Shown here piece after piece: positions 48,301-56,590 of a stretch of 64,000 nucleotides of DNA; position 1 is the first letter of the stretch, and every line of letters begins with the position of its first letter. The DNA is from Incurvaria masculella (lineage: Eukaryota; Arthropoda; Insecta; Lepidoptera; Incurvariidae). Location of the stretch: the NCBI GenBank assembly GCA_946894095.1, contig OX335642.1, forward strand, positions 9,311,021 through 9,375,020. Direction: 5' to 3'. The notes under the pieces are model-generated. The model was not told the origin of the DNA and made no database searches. It worked only from the letters and a program-made list of their open reading frames with translations. Position numbers and translations under genes: made by a program.

Positions 48301-51300
48301 AAGTTCAAATTTTTCTTAAAATTTCGTTTCAGGTCTTTAATTTGGACAACGAGTACAAACCCAAGGAGAAAGCAGCCACCGAGACCGTGGTCAGTGTTTT
48401 TAATAAAATCTTTATTGCATTTATTTATTACGGCAACTGTTACAAATAAGAGAGCAAACGTAATAAGTAATAAACAACACAAATTGTTTCACTTTCTAAC
48501 AGATGATGTTCAGGTGAAGCAGATCACGAATGCGAGCACCATGGTTCGGAACCCATGTAAAACTATAGGTTCCCTTCCCCTACTAGGTGGTAGGGTTTAA
48601 GCCCGCCCGGGTTTGTACCATCGGATTGGATGGTAAGATGGTCGAAGCGGTAATGAAAAATTGTCCGTGTTTTCCGTCCAGTCCAATGTAGACGTGCTCA
48701 TAAAGGGAAGGTCCTGACATGGCACCTAATTCCTTCGGAAATGTGGTGTATTGGGCTAATATCATAACGGTAGTTGTGTGGCCATCCATTAGCCATCCAT
48801 GTCAGGTTGCATAAAAAAAAGGTACATGTACAGCATATTAGCTGAGGTACCCGGGTCTGCTCGGGTCAATGTCGTTTTGGACTGATGTCGGGCTGAATTT
48901 TTTCCTGGATATCATATGAGTACCCCATACAAACTTTGATCCCGTATTTCACCCCGTTCGAGTTCAACAAAAAGTAGTTCTTCTCCAAGGTCCAAAATAT
49001 TATTGCAATCATGTAATTATGTATTATAATACAGTAATACCGCGGACTTACGCGGTAGGTGGGTCCGAGCGATTGCCGTGTAAGTCGAATTCGCGCAAGT
49101 CGGGGTTCAACTTTGCATAAAAATACATATAAAGTTTGTTTAATCAGGACCAGAATGTAAAGAAAACAATAATTTAGAAGAAAAATGTTTAATAAAATAT
49201 AAGAACCGAAGTTATTTTGATGTCGAAGGCTTCATATATTCTAACAATGTTATCTGACGAGTTAAGTTTTCTTCTGCTCACGCAAAATTTCCTCGTAGCA
49301 TACCTGTTTTTTTTTATTCCCCGTTTTGTAGTAGACATTTCTAAAAACCCTTTTCAATTGAATTGGGTTGAGTTAAGTTTGCAATTGTCATTTGATTAAC
49401 CGATTCAACTGGGTCTAGCGAATGAGTTTGTTCCATGTCTTGCTCATACTTACGTGTTTTCTTTTCTTGTTAGGCTAAAATGACTCATTTTTCGTTCTTT
49501 TAGATGACATAATTAGAGATTATAAGTAAAACGCACTGCGCACGTAAAACAAATCCACGCACCTGTCGCAAACTGAACACTGAAAGGGTGGAGCGAAAGA
49601 GGCGATGCGCGCGGCAATCAAAATGAAAAACCGCGTGTCTCCGAATTCGCGTTAAACGGGGTAGCGTAAGTCGGGGTATTACTGTATATAAATTATATAT
49701 CGAAATTCATCAAAATTGGTTCAGCGGTTTAGGCATGAAAACGCAAAAGACAGACAGAGTTACTTTCGCAATATTAGTATGGATTATTAAATAATGCTAC
49801 ATCATTGATTCACATTAATAGTATTATTCCTTTTTTTTATAATATTTACGGAAAGTGACTTCTTGGATTATATACTAACATGAACTATCTTATTTATTTC
49901 TGCATTCGGACGTTAGATTTCATTAAGGCCCTAGTACTAGCCAAATCGCAAAGTTAGACGAGGCACCCCAAGTTAACTAACTAAGTCTGACGATTATAAG
50001 TGTCATTCTTACAATATATGATTCCTTGTCTAGGAATCGACCTATTTTCGTTAATGTATGTTTCCTTTTTCTATACAAAATACATTGCGGAAACGGTGTC
50101 CATTTCCGAACTTTTTTGACTAAATGTAGAAATCTAAAAGCAAATGGATTTTTTTGTTTATGCATATATGCTGTTTTTGCTTATATCTAGAAATCGTATT
50201 ACTTTCAGATTTCTAATGAGAAAAACTCAACTTTTTTATTTTTATTATTATTTAAATAAATGATGGAATAAAAAAATATTAACAATCCATTATCAGTCTG
50301 GAGTTCTATTTGGATTTGCTGAAGCGTTTCACTACATATTATTACATTTGTTAAAAAGTGCATTTGTATGGCGCGAGTAGTTGGCTAGTCCTAGCGCCTT
50401 AAGGCTACGCCGTCCACCCGTGGGAAAAAATTTTGCCCCAACACATTGACTCAACGTGCTCACTCACACAAATGTAAGACATTTACACGGCGCACATTGG
50501 ATCACGATGCACGGTGGACTTGGACTATGTATTTTTTAAATATAATAAAATTATTACGTATTATTTCATTGTCATAATCACACATGTTTGTGATTATTAC
50601 AAGTGAGCCTGGATATAAACCGTTTTCTTTGTAAAATCATGCTACCATGTCTACCTGAATCATAGAATCCTAACGGGTTATTAGAGTGATTGTGAAGTTT
50701 TTTAAAAGACACAATAGCGCATTGAAATATGTATTTCATAGCAAAAATGTGTGCACTTTTTTTTATGCGACCTGAAATGGATGGCTAATACCACACAACT
50801 ACCGTTATGATATTAGCCCAATACACCACATTCCCGAAGGAATTAGGTGCCATTCCAGGACGTTCCCTTTATGAGCAGCGCTACATTGAACTGGATGGAA
50901 AACACGGACAATTTTTCATTGCCGCTTCGACCATCATTTCATCCATCGCGATGGTACCAACCCGGGCGGGCTTAAACCCAACCACCTAGTAGGGGAAGGG
51001 GACCTTCAGTTTTACATGGATTCCGAACCAAGGAGCAGCTCGCATTTGTGACGAAATGCACTTATCGAACTCGGAAAGATAAAGACAGTGGTGCATGTCG
51101 AAATTGAACCCAGGCCTCTGGTACGCTAGGCCAGTTTCCGCGCCACAAGGCTACGAGCCGCTCAAAGATTGAAAAGATTTTTAAACGAGGAGAAAGCGAG
51201 TGGTTTGATTTCAGAAAATATGTGGCAGAGCTCGGTCTCGTGCGTTTTTACGGCAGTAAAGTACATTGCCGACCGGCGCCGGCCGCCTTTGGTTCGTGAT

Positions 51301-54300
51301 ATTTTATGGCACGCAGCTGGCCTATTCTTTTGAAATATGTTACAAATTCACATTTGTATTATCTATGCAAACACCTTGGCATTTTGAATACATCTAAAAT
51401 CAACTACGTACATAACTTACGAATTAACTCCTTACGTTTATGTTTTTATTCCTAGTCCGATCAAGTGGGTCGGTGATAGTTCAATCAAAAATATGTAATA
51501 CTAGCTGAGGTACCCGGCTAAGCTCGGGTCAATTTCGTTTCGGACTGATGTCGGGATAATCAAACATTTTATGTTATACCAGAAGGGATAAAAGTATCTA
51601 TTTTCATTTAGGAATCAATTTATTACTGCCAAATGTGCATTTGAAATAAATTATCAATTTTTATTGTAGTTATGGTTCACTGTTTTGGCTATAATGGCTT
51701 ACACATAAGATATAGATGTATACTGTGGCGGACTTTTTTGTAGGACTATTGAAGATAAACATTTCTATCATGCATAACATACGTGTAACTTTAGCGGTTT
51801 TGGCACCGCACCCCAGAATATCTCGCAGATGGTAAATTGTTTCCTGCTTACTTGATATTTTGGACAATTCACACAATATCTTTTTAAATTGTAGCCTATG
51901 TGTTATTCTGATGTATAAACTATATCAGTCCATCCATTCAATAGTTTTTACGTGAAAGATTAACTAACATCCATGCATACTTACAAACTTTCGCGTTTAT
52001 AATATTAGTAGGATGCACTAGAGCAGAAGTGAGCGGAAGTTTCGTGCACGGGCGGCCTAGTTTTGAGTTGACTATAAATGTGAAGTTTTTGTATTATAAG
52101 CTAGCTTAGTGGGAGGATCGAGATTTTTCGATATTAATTTATAAAATTAAAAATACTGAAAGGTATATCGATGAGGGTACCTGCTTTACTATTTTTTTAA
52201 TTTGCAGAGATCAAAAGTAATACATTCGTTACCTTTTTTGTAGGATTTGTGTGTCTTTTTTTTACTTTGCTCACCGGCATTGCAACAAAGCAAACCGATT
52301 GTACTTCTTCTGTTTCATTAAAACATTTATCAGTGCGCGCGCTGGCAATAAAAAGCAGTTTGGTTGCAGGGTGGATTATTTTTTTGTCGCGTTTCGAAGC
52401 GTGGTGTTTTGAATTACAACGTGCACCATTGCAACATGGTGTGTTACTACACTATAAGCCTTCAGAGTTTTAGATAGAACCTAACCTTACGGATCCATAA
52501 AAACAGCACTTACTTTGTTAGAAATAAAATTATAATTTCCTCTCATGTATTATTATTGACATAGTTATCTAGCGGCGGCTATTTCACGCATTCGAGTTTT
52601 CAGTAGGTTCAGTAATTATATACACAATTATAATCTATTTCAATTACTAGTAACTAAATTAGCGGTTGACACGATTGAAATAATGTATTAAAGAAAATTT
52701 AAAAATGTATTATTATGCACAGCAATATTAAATGGTAAAATATATGAATAGCCCCCTGTGGTTAGTTTATCAAAATAAACACCTCATTCTGTAGTGGTGG
52801 TGATAATATTCTGTATCGACATGTTTAATAAATATTGTATTCCTATATTTATATGTTAGGTACCTTGAAATACATTGAACATCTTATTAGGTAACATTAA
52901 TAATGCATTCGTACACAATATAATAGTTGGCAACCATAATAGATACATATAAGAAATAGGCTATAAATGGCTTGTACAGAAATCATTGCAATATAAAAGC
53001 GCTACAACACGGCACGCCGCAAACCTAGCTACAATCCAATGTTCGGGGAAGCCGCGGCCCCAAACCTCTCACCCCGCGTGCCCTGCGCGCACCCTCTCTA
53101 GTCTAGCCTCACGAACACTTCGCCGTGAGCACACGCATAGAAAAACAACTGTAAGCGTCGCTATATTCGGTCGCCCAGTGACGCGACGCTTGAGATTCAA
53201 TAAGCTTGGTAAAGCAACTCCGAGCGCGGTTCGGTTCTAGGTGGGTTAAATTTTACCACCGTTGAGGCCAGCCGTGGTTCGGATTCCACGTAAAACTGTA
53301 GGTCCCTTATTACTAAGTATTAGGGTCAATCCCGCCCGGGTGGGTACCGTTGCATTGAATGAATGTTAGTCGAAGCGGCAATGAAAATTGTCCGTATTTT
53401 CCACACCGTTCAATGTAGCCGAGCAATATGAGGAGGTCCTGGCATGGCACCTAGTTCCCATGTGGTATGTTAGGCTAATATAATGACGGTCAATTGGTAT
53501 GAGCAATCTATGCCCAGTTACATAAAAAAAAGCCTTCAGGTGTTATATTAATGTACCTTCCAATCTCATTGAGGCACATATGTAACGATAAATTTTAACT
53601 GACAACTTTAATTCTATTCAAATCAAGTTATCTTGCAATACTAATATAGTAAAATAACATAGAGCACGCTTCTTGCGAGACTTCACATTGTGCGGTACAC
53701 CGATGAGAAATCCTTTTCATAACAAAAGGTCGTAAGTACAAGCGAAATATCAACAAACCCCACGTCGCAAACGTCCGCGCGGCAGCTCCGTCGGGACGGG
53801 ACTGACGACCCGCTCGCTGGGCGCGTAATATGTATGAACGTTTGTATGAAAATTTGACGCCGTACGCGACATTTACGTTGGTTAATTAATTTGAATAAAA
53901 TAATTTGAATTTTTGCTAGTTTAGAGGTATGGGGTCACAGTTAAAGATATAAGCAACCTAAGATAATAAAAATATCGTCACTTTTTTAACTGAATACATT
54001 CATTAAATTTGCACAAAGTTAAGCTGTTTTCAAGAAAATAGACAGGTTCAGATTTTTTTTTACATAAATCTAAAAGTTCTATTAAAAAACGAAAGGTATG
54101 GGGTCCTTATGTAACAGTTGTTCTTTCCAACACATATTTTTAATCAGGAGTTATCTTTTTGCATGTGCTATAAATATGGGTTCAAAAAACTAAAATTTCA
54201 CAAAATCGCACGACAGAGGCTTAAGTGGATGAATCTATACTGCAAATATAGTAAAGTAACTTTTTCTAATATTGTGTTGGCCAGTGTAAATGGTTGTTCG

Positions 54301-56048
54301 AGCCAACACTCTCCTTCAGTGAGATCAAGTCGACGGCCGCTCGCTCCATTGCGAACTCGTGGAGTGACCGCACGTGCCGCTGGTTAGATACCATGCCGTT
54401 AGACTAGTGAATATCTGGTAGTTATGTAACTTGAGTACAACATCAATGTAGATTGATAATTTTGTGGAGTGGACCGGACATGCTGTCCGTTAGATAACCT
54501 GCTGTTAGAGCAGCGAACATGTTGCTTAAGTACAATATCAATGTGGAATGATGAATTCGTGGAGTGAACGCACTTCCCGTCGATTAGATACCCTACCGTT
54601 AGAGCGCGAACATCTGATAATTAGTTATGCAGCTAAAGTAAAACATCCATGTAGAATGATTATTTTGTGGAGTGACAGCAGCTTAGATACTCTGACGTTA
54701 GAGTAGTGTATATTTATTAGTTATGTATACAATTTCTCAATATTTTGCAATGTAATTGTGTGTTTATGTTTTTCCTTCTAATAAATAAAAAATGTACAAC
54801 AACAATGCAGGTTGATGAACGCGGCCCACGTGCAGAGGGTCCCACGTGCAGTCAGTTAGATATGTGGATTAGAGTAGTGTATATTTATGAGTTGTGTAGC
54901 TCTACAACAATGTAGATTGATGAACGCAGGGAGTGACCGCACGGGACGTAGGTTAGACACCCTGCAGTTAGAGCAGCGAAATGTGCTAGTTATGTAGCTT
55001 GAATACAACATCAATGTAGAATGATTATTTTGTGGAGTGACAGCACGTGCTGTCGGTTAGATACGCTGACGTTAAAGTATTGTATATTTATTAGTTATAT
55101 ATAAAATTTCTCTATATTTTGCTATGTAATTGTATGTTTCTGTTTTTCCTTCTAATAAATAAAAAAAAAGTACAACAACAATGCAGGTTGATGAACGCGC
55201 CTCACGCGCAGAGGGCCCCACGTGCAGTCGGTTAGATATGTGGATTAGCGTAGTGTATATTTATGAGTAGTGTAGTTCTACAACAATGTAGATTGATGAA
55301 CGCATGGAGTGACCGCACGGGACGTAGGTTAGACACCCTGCAGTTAGAGCAGCGAACATGTGCTAGTTGCGTAGCTTGAATACAAAATCAATGTAGAATG
55401 AAGTCTTGGGAGTAACCGCACATGCCTCCGTGCAGAGTTATGACTTTGCACAGTGATAGTTTTACTTTTCCTTTGATTTACTTAAGCTGCGTTTACTTTA
55501 TTCTTTTCTTTAGTTCACAAAAACACTTTCAACTCTTATCTCGTTGTCAGGTTTTGGTTGCAGGCTAGACCTTATTATTAAAGCCATGTGTTTGTAAAAT
55601 AGGTATTCAGTTGGAACATTCGCAAACTTTTTAGGGTTCCGTACTCAAAGGGTGAAAACGGAACCCTAATACTAAGCCTCCGCTGTCAGTCCGTCCGTCT
55701 GTCACAGGGCTGTATCTCATGAACCGTAACAGGTAGGCAGCTGAAATTTTCAGAGTGTGTATTTATTTTGCCAACAAATAGGTAAAATATAAAAAATAAA
55801 CGGGGGCCCCATACAAAAAACATGTCTTCGTGTGCGAGTCCGACTCGCACTTGGCCGGTTTTTTTATTTCCGGCAGACTAATTTGTTATGACATGATAGC
55901 AAACGACTGTACGTGCTATGTTTTCTGCTTGTTTATAGAAGTTTGTTCTATTTCTAGCATTGCGGTGACATCACAGCAGAAGTTCGCATCCCAGCCGGAG
56001 AAAAAGTCACCGTCGAGTAAGCTGTTCCCCGCTCGGCACATCCGCTGA
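30315..56048 (+). CDS. PRXL2B/FAM213-type peroxiredoxin-like (prostamide/prostaglandin F synthase family) protein
   Basis: Coding exons are 30315-30374, 41650-41745, 43400-43508, 44403-44531, 46381-46514, 48333-48389 and a last exon ending at 56048 or 56020. The joined protein is about 215-218 residues, close to vertebrate PRXL2B. It reads MTTDINALGESKIKNVLTGE, then SVQLKSLWQDQDTAVIFFRR, the redox CxxC in WGCLLCRLW, HNVRLVGVSVEELG, ATYKALGFKRFSIL and NGGALFVKRGGEVLRHFVQ. Known relatives are thioredoxin-fold cytosolic enzymes; the vertebrate one reduces prostaglandin/prostamide H2 using the CxxC cysteines. The substrate in an insect is inferred, not shown. Intron 1 is 11.3 kb and full of mobile elements. 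The last intron is about 7.6 kb. Exon 46381-46514 is followed by tandem partial copies of itself. The last exon has two in-frame acceptors, after 55957 (20 codons, stop 56018) or after 55976 (23 codons, stop 56046). Confidence 0.88.
30606..30962 (+). mobile_element. tRNA-derived SINE copy
   Basis: Head TTGGCTCAGGGGCGGG, B-box-like GGGTTCAAATTTCC, tract GCACCACTTTCTTTC, then the core and GGAAGGTCCTGGCATGGCAC. The core is shortened (CCCGCCTAGGTTGGTACC). It lies in intron 1 of the PRXL2B-like gene, 230 bp after exon 1. Confidence 0.8.
31253..31771. mobile_element. MITE family A, reverse full-length copy
   Basis: TTAA at 31253-31256 and at 31768-31771 bound it. The left end reads GGTGTCCCTTCCCGGCGGGA and the right end GAGCGGGATGGCCCACC. 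The interior matches 16466-17015 in reverse complement with small deletions. Confidence 0.8.
32197..32390 (+). pseudogene. Jockey/CR1-type reverse transcriptase C-terminal relic
   Basis: The plus frame NRVVELWNKLPEDVINANST, then NEFKNRLDIDFKRK and a stop at 32388, is the C-terminal signature of Jockey/CR1-type reverse transcriptases. An indel just upstream breaks the frame. An A-rich, AAATAAATAA tail follows to about 32540. Confidence 0.65.
33411..33890. mobile_element. MITE family B (480 bp, TTAA flanks), copy 1
   Basis: TTAA, then GGCGCTAGGACTAGCCAA at one end and TTGGCTAGTACCAGGGCC then TTAA at the other, an imperfect 18-bp TIR. The interior is AT-rich and non-coding. A near-identical 480-bp copy lies inverted at 49923-50402. 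The 62-residue open frame inside both copies has no coding character. Confidence 0.85.
33887..34436. mobile_element. MITE family A, forward full-length copy nested in another
   Basis: TTAA at 33887-33890 and 34433-34436. The left end is GTTGGCCCAACCCGCTCAAC and the right end CCGGGTTGGGTCGCC. It shares its left TTAA with the neighbouring family B element. Length 550 bp, the same as 16466-17015. Confidence 0.85.
35140..35280 (-). mobile_element. SINE tail fragment
   Basis: Minus-strand tail half: GGACATGGATGGCTAATA, GTGCTATGCCAGGACATTCC, TTGAACCGGATGGAAAACAC. The head is missing. Confidence 0.65.
35705..35980 (+). mobile_element. tRNA-derived SINE, rearranged copy
   Basis: Head GGAAGCTCAGGGCCGCGGGG, B-box GGGTTCGATCC, core CCTTCCCCTACTAGGTG and a decayed tail. 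The tract GCACCATCTCTTTCTGTTTT is present twice in tandem at about 35770-35812. Confidence 0.75.
36240..36490. mobile_element. MITE family D, partial copy
   Basis: Shares GGCGTAGCCACTTTTAC, TTCGCTTACGAATTCGC, TCTCGAGTTCCAACGACAC, CAACAAACATTCGATGTTGC and the end CCATGCTTG with family D copies at 40637-41215 and 61513-61797. Confidence 0.6.
36521..37629. mobile_element. 1.1-kb element with ~165-bp terminal inverted repeats
   Basis: The left arm 36521-36688 (AAATAAAAAAAGGACTGCC..., ending CACCGACTTC-type word and TTGGGTAG) is repeated in reverse complement at 37465-37629. The arms agree almost base for base over about 160 bp. The 776-bp middle shows no coding potential I can support. Arms of this length are typical of foldback elements or long-TIR MITEs. 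Confidence 0.75.
37660..37735. mobile_element. relic of a MITE family A end
   Basis: GGGCGAGCCATTCTGCTCAA, then CATACAAAGTGGAAAGAAGA, matches the first 70 bp of family A with several changes. Confidence 0.45.
37800..37965 (-). repeat. dispersed lepidopteran repeat, copy 1
   Basis: Read on the minus strand it gives GGGTTTCGTACCCAAAGGGT, CGGAACCCTATTACTAAG, CCGTCTGTCACAG and TCTCATGAACCGTGA. The same block is on the plus strand at 55632-55730. I recall this repeat as widespread in lepidopteran genomes; its class is not shown here. Confidence 0.6.
39012..39620 (+). other. dispersed repeat followed by a GC-rich TATA-containing patch
   Basis: 39012-39150 resembles a lepidopteran dispersed repeat (CGGATTTTGATGCG...). 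The patch 39540-39620 is unusually GC-rich (GGCCGGCCGGGGCGTGCC) and contains TATAAAT at 39584-39590. No first exon of a gene could be recognised downstream. The 81-residue frame at 39236 is not convincing. Confidence 0.3.
40180..40300 (+). mobile_element. SINE tail fragment
   Basis: CATAAAGGGAAGGTGCTGGC, ATGGCACCTAATTCCTTCGG, GGGCTAATATCATAACGG and GCATAAAAAAAAA are the family tail. The body upstream is absent. A further core-and-tail piece lies at 40487-40640. Confidence 0.75.
40637..41215. mobile_element. MITE family D copy interrupted by a SINE
   Basis: The left part GTCAGTGAGGACGTAAGGAC, then GCGTAGCCACTTTTACC, breaks off at about 40800. The right part resumes near 41106 (GATGCTGCGCGTCCCC, AATTCGTAAGCGAACTAAC) and ends TTCCCGTTCTTACTCAT. 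The gap is filled by a plus-strand SINE, 40803-41105. Confidence 0.6.
40803..41105 (+). mobile_element. tRNA-derived SINE inserted in MITE family D
   Basis: Head CAGCTTGTGGTGTAGGGGC, tract GTACCACTTTCTTGAG, TCCATGGTTCGGAGCCCATG, CCTACTAGGTGGTAGGGTTA and CATCCAGTTCCATTG. The tail is truncated. Confidence 0.75.
44975..45060. repeat. 24-bp AT-rich tandem repeat
   Basis: About 3.5 copies of a unit close to ATTCAAATTTAGTTTTCAAA plus TTTA, in the intron between exons 44403-44531 and 46381-46514. Confidence 0.75.
45204..45433 (+). mobile_element. hairpin MITE with a tRNA-like Pol III cassette in its loop
   Basis: Arms 45204-45278 and 45358-45433 are reverse complements over about 75 bp with one single-base indel. 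The 79-nt loop holds a tRNA-like sequence: A box TAGCTCAGTTGG, D-stem GCTC/GAGC, anticodon arm with a TGT triplet, T-stem GCAGG/CCTGC and B box GGTTCAAGTCC. A TTTTT terminator follows at 45365-45369. The acceptor stem does not pair and position 33 is A, not T, so this is a tRNA-derived promoter unit, not a working tRNA gene. Related arms without the cassette lie at 298-470 and 3155-3330. Confidence 0.8.
45754..46148 (+). mobile_element. tRNA-derived SINE, best full-length copy
   Basis: Length about 395 bp. Pol III A box TAGCCTAGTGGCGCGG, B box GGGTTCAATACC, tract GCACCACTGTCTTTCTC, core ACTAGGTGGTAGGGTTTAAG and GCCCGCCCGGGTTGGTACC, ATCGCATTGGATGAAAAGAT, tail GGAAGGTCCTGGCATGGCAC and GGGCTAATATCATAACGG, ending GCATAAAAAAAA. 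It serves as the reference copy for the other SINE entries. It sits 230 bp upstream of the tandemly repeated exon. Confidence 0.88.
46404..47346 (+). repeat. 130-bp tandem array of a PRXL2B-like exon (7 copies plus a partial)
   Basis: Units start with GACGGGCTGCAGAAC at 46404, 46534, 46664, 46794, 46924, 47054 and 47184. A partial eighth runs from 47314 to about 47346. Each unit holds the last 111 nt (37 codons) of the exon, its donor AAG|GTAAAC, a 15-nt spacer ending TATCTACAG, and TGTC. Copies differ at only a few positions (for example 46728, 46743, 46780, 46892). 130 is not a multiple of three, so read-through shifts frame at each unit and soon meets a stop. Only the first copy, with the acceptor at 46380, gives the expected protein. 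Confidence 0.93.
47347..48332. other. intron following the exon array
   Basis: 47360-47510 is a reverse copy of the repeat at 15480-15640 (CCAACTAGCGCGCTTGC, CATGGTCGCAGACGTATTGG). A short CATCAT microsatellite lies at 48048-48066. No further exon is supported before the acceptor at 48332. Confidence 0.5.
48522..48826 (+). mobile_element. tRNA-derived SINE lacking its head
   Basis: Starts within the body (CACGAATGCGAGCACCATGG) and continues through the core and the complete tail to GGTTGCATAAAAAAAA. A 5'-truncated insertion, 130 bp after exon 48333-48389. Confidence 0.85.
48835..49790 (+). repeat. lepidopteran dispersed repeat interrupted by a pogo-like MITE
   Basis: The left part TTAGCTGAGGTACCCGGGTC, TCGTTTTGGACTGATGTCGG, CCCGTATTTCACCCC is continued after 49684 by AAATTCATCAAAATTGGTTC, AGCGGTTTAGGCATGAAAAC and AATATTAGTATGGATTA. 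A related start lies at 51502-51560. Class unknown. Confidence 0.55.
49032..49684. mobile_element. pogo/Tigger-like non-autonomous element (653 bp)
   Basis: CAGTAATACCGCGGACTTAC at the left and GCGTAAGTCGGGGTATTACT-G at the right form a 22-24 bp TIR with a TA on each side. CAG-type ends with a TA duplication are the mark of pogo/Tigger elements of the Tc1/mariner superfamily. The interior codes for nothing. Confidence 0.75.
49923..50402. mobile_element. MITE family B, copy 2 (inverted)
   Basis: TTAA at both ends, 480 bp, the reverse complement of 33411-33890 with only a few differences. Termini GGCCCTAGTACTAGCCAA and TTGGCTAGTCCTAGCGCC. Confidence 0.85.
50757..51168 (-). mobile_element. tRNA-derived SINE, near full-length
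   Basis: Minus-strand copy from the tail (TTTTTTTTATGCGACCTG) through every body block to the head complement (CCGCGCCACAAGGCTACGAG). Almost the same length as the copy at 45754-46148. Confidence 0.88.
51169..53163. other. intronic interval with no recognised gene
   Basis: Contains a dispersed-repeat start at 51502-51560 (TAGCTGAGGTACCCGGCTAA) ending near 52012 (AATATTAGTAGGATGCA). The rest is AT-rich intron sequence of the PRXL2B-like gene. Short frames at 52249 and 52986 are not supported as exons. Confidence 0.5.
53164..53531 (+). mobile_element. SINE with 5S rRNA-like head, copy 2
   Basis: GGTCGCCCAGTGACGCGACG, then the 5S-like AAGCAACTCCGAGCGCGGTT and TTCTAGGTGGGTTAAATTTT, then the shared body (GTCCCTTATTACTAAG, CCCGCCCGGGTGGGTACC) and tail (GTCCTGGCATGGCACC, GTTACATAAAAAAAA). 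Confidence 0.75.
54290..55420. repeat. degenerate satellite (units about 100-120 bp, higher-order ~370 bp)
   Basis: The phrase GTGGAGTGACCGCAC, GTCGGTTAGATACCCTG, GTTAGAGCAGCGAACAT, TAGTTATGTAGCTTGA and ACATCAATGTAGAATGAT recurs at least eight times with variation. A longer block including CTTCTAATAAATAAAAAA appears twice about 370 bp apart (near 54775 and 55148). It lies in the last intron of the PRXL2B-like gene. Confidence 0.8.
55632..55860 (+). repeat. dispersed lepidopteran repeat, copy 2
   Basis: GGGTTCCGTACTCAAAGGGT, ACGGAACCCTAATACTAAG, GTCCGTCTGTCACAGGGCTG and CGACTCGCACTTGGCCGG. The inverse copy is at 37800-37965. It ends about 100 bp before the last exon. Confidence 0.65.
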
Positions 56049-56224
56049 CGTCGGGCGCATCGGTAGAGGCTAAACATATATGTTGTCTACTGTGTATTTG
56101 TAAGAGTTTTATGATGGGTTGTCAATGTTGATAAATTATATGTGCTTGTTTTAAAATTTTTTGTAGAATATATCACCTATTGACTAGTATTTGACTTTTA
56201 TTGCATTGTACGATCGGTCAGTAA

Positions 56225-56230
56225 AATAAA
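56225..56230 (+). terminator. candidate poly(A) signal of the PRXL2B-like gene
   Basis: AATAAA 177 bp after the TGA at 56046 and just before a SINE that starts at 56246. Position and spacing suit a 3' end. Confidence 0.5.
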
Positions 56231-56245
56231 AAAATACACAAATTG

Positions 56246-56590
56246 AGCGGTTCGTAGCTCAGGGACGCGGCGACTGGCCTTTAATGCCAGAGGTCATGGG
56301 CTCAAATCCCCGTCCTGCTCATCAACTTTCTGAGCTCCATGGTTCCACTTCCATGGTTCGGAATCCATGTAAATCTGTTCTCTATCAGGTGGTAGGGTTG
56401 GTTACCATCGCATTGGACCAAAAGATCGTCTAATGGCAATGAAATATTGCCTCGTGTTTTTCATACAGTTCAATGTAGCCATGCTCATACAGGAAACCTT
56501 CTGGAATGCGGTGTGTTGGGCTAATCTCATGTCGGTGAGTGTGGTATTAGCCATCCATGTCGTTAGTCGTTACATTGAAAAAAAAAAACT
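56246..56590 (+). mobile_element. tRNA-derived SINE copy
   Basis: Head GGTTCGTAGCTCAGGGACGC, B box GGGCTCAAATCCCC, core with a deletion (CAGGTGGTAGGGTTGGTTAC), tail GGGCTAATCTCATGTCGG, ending ACATTGAAAAAAAAAA. Confidence 0.82.
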
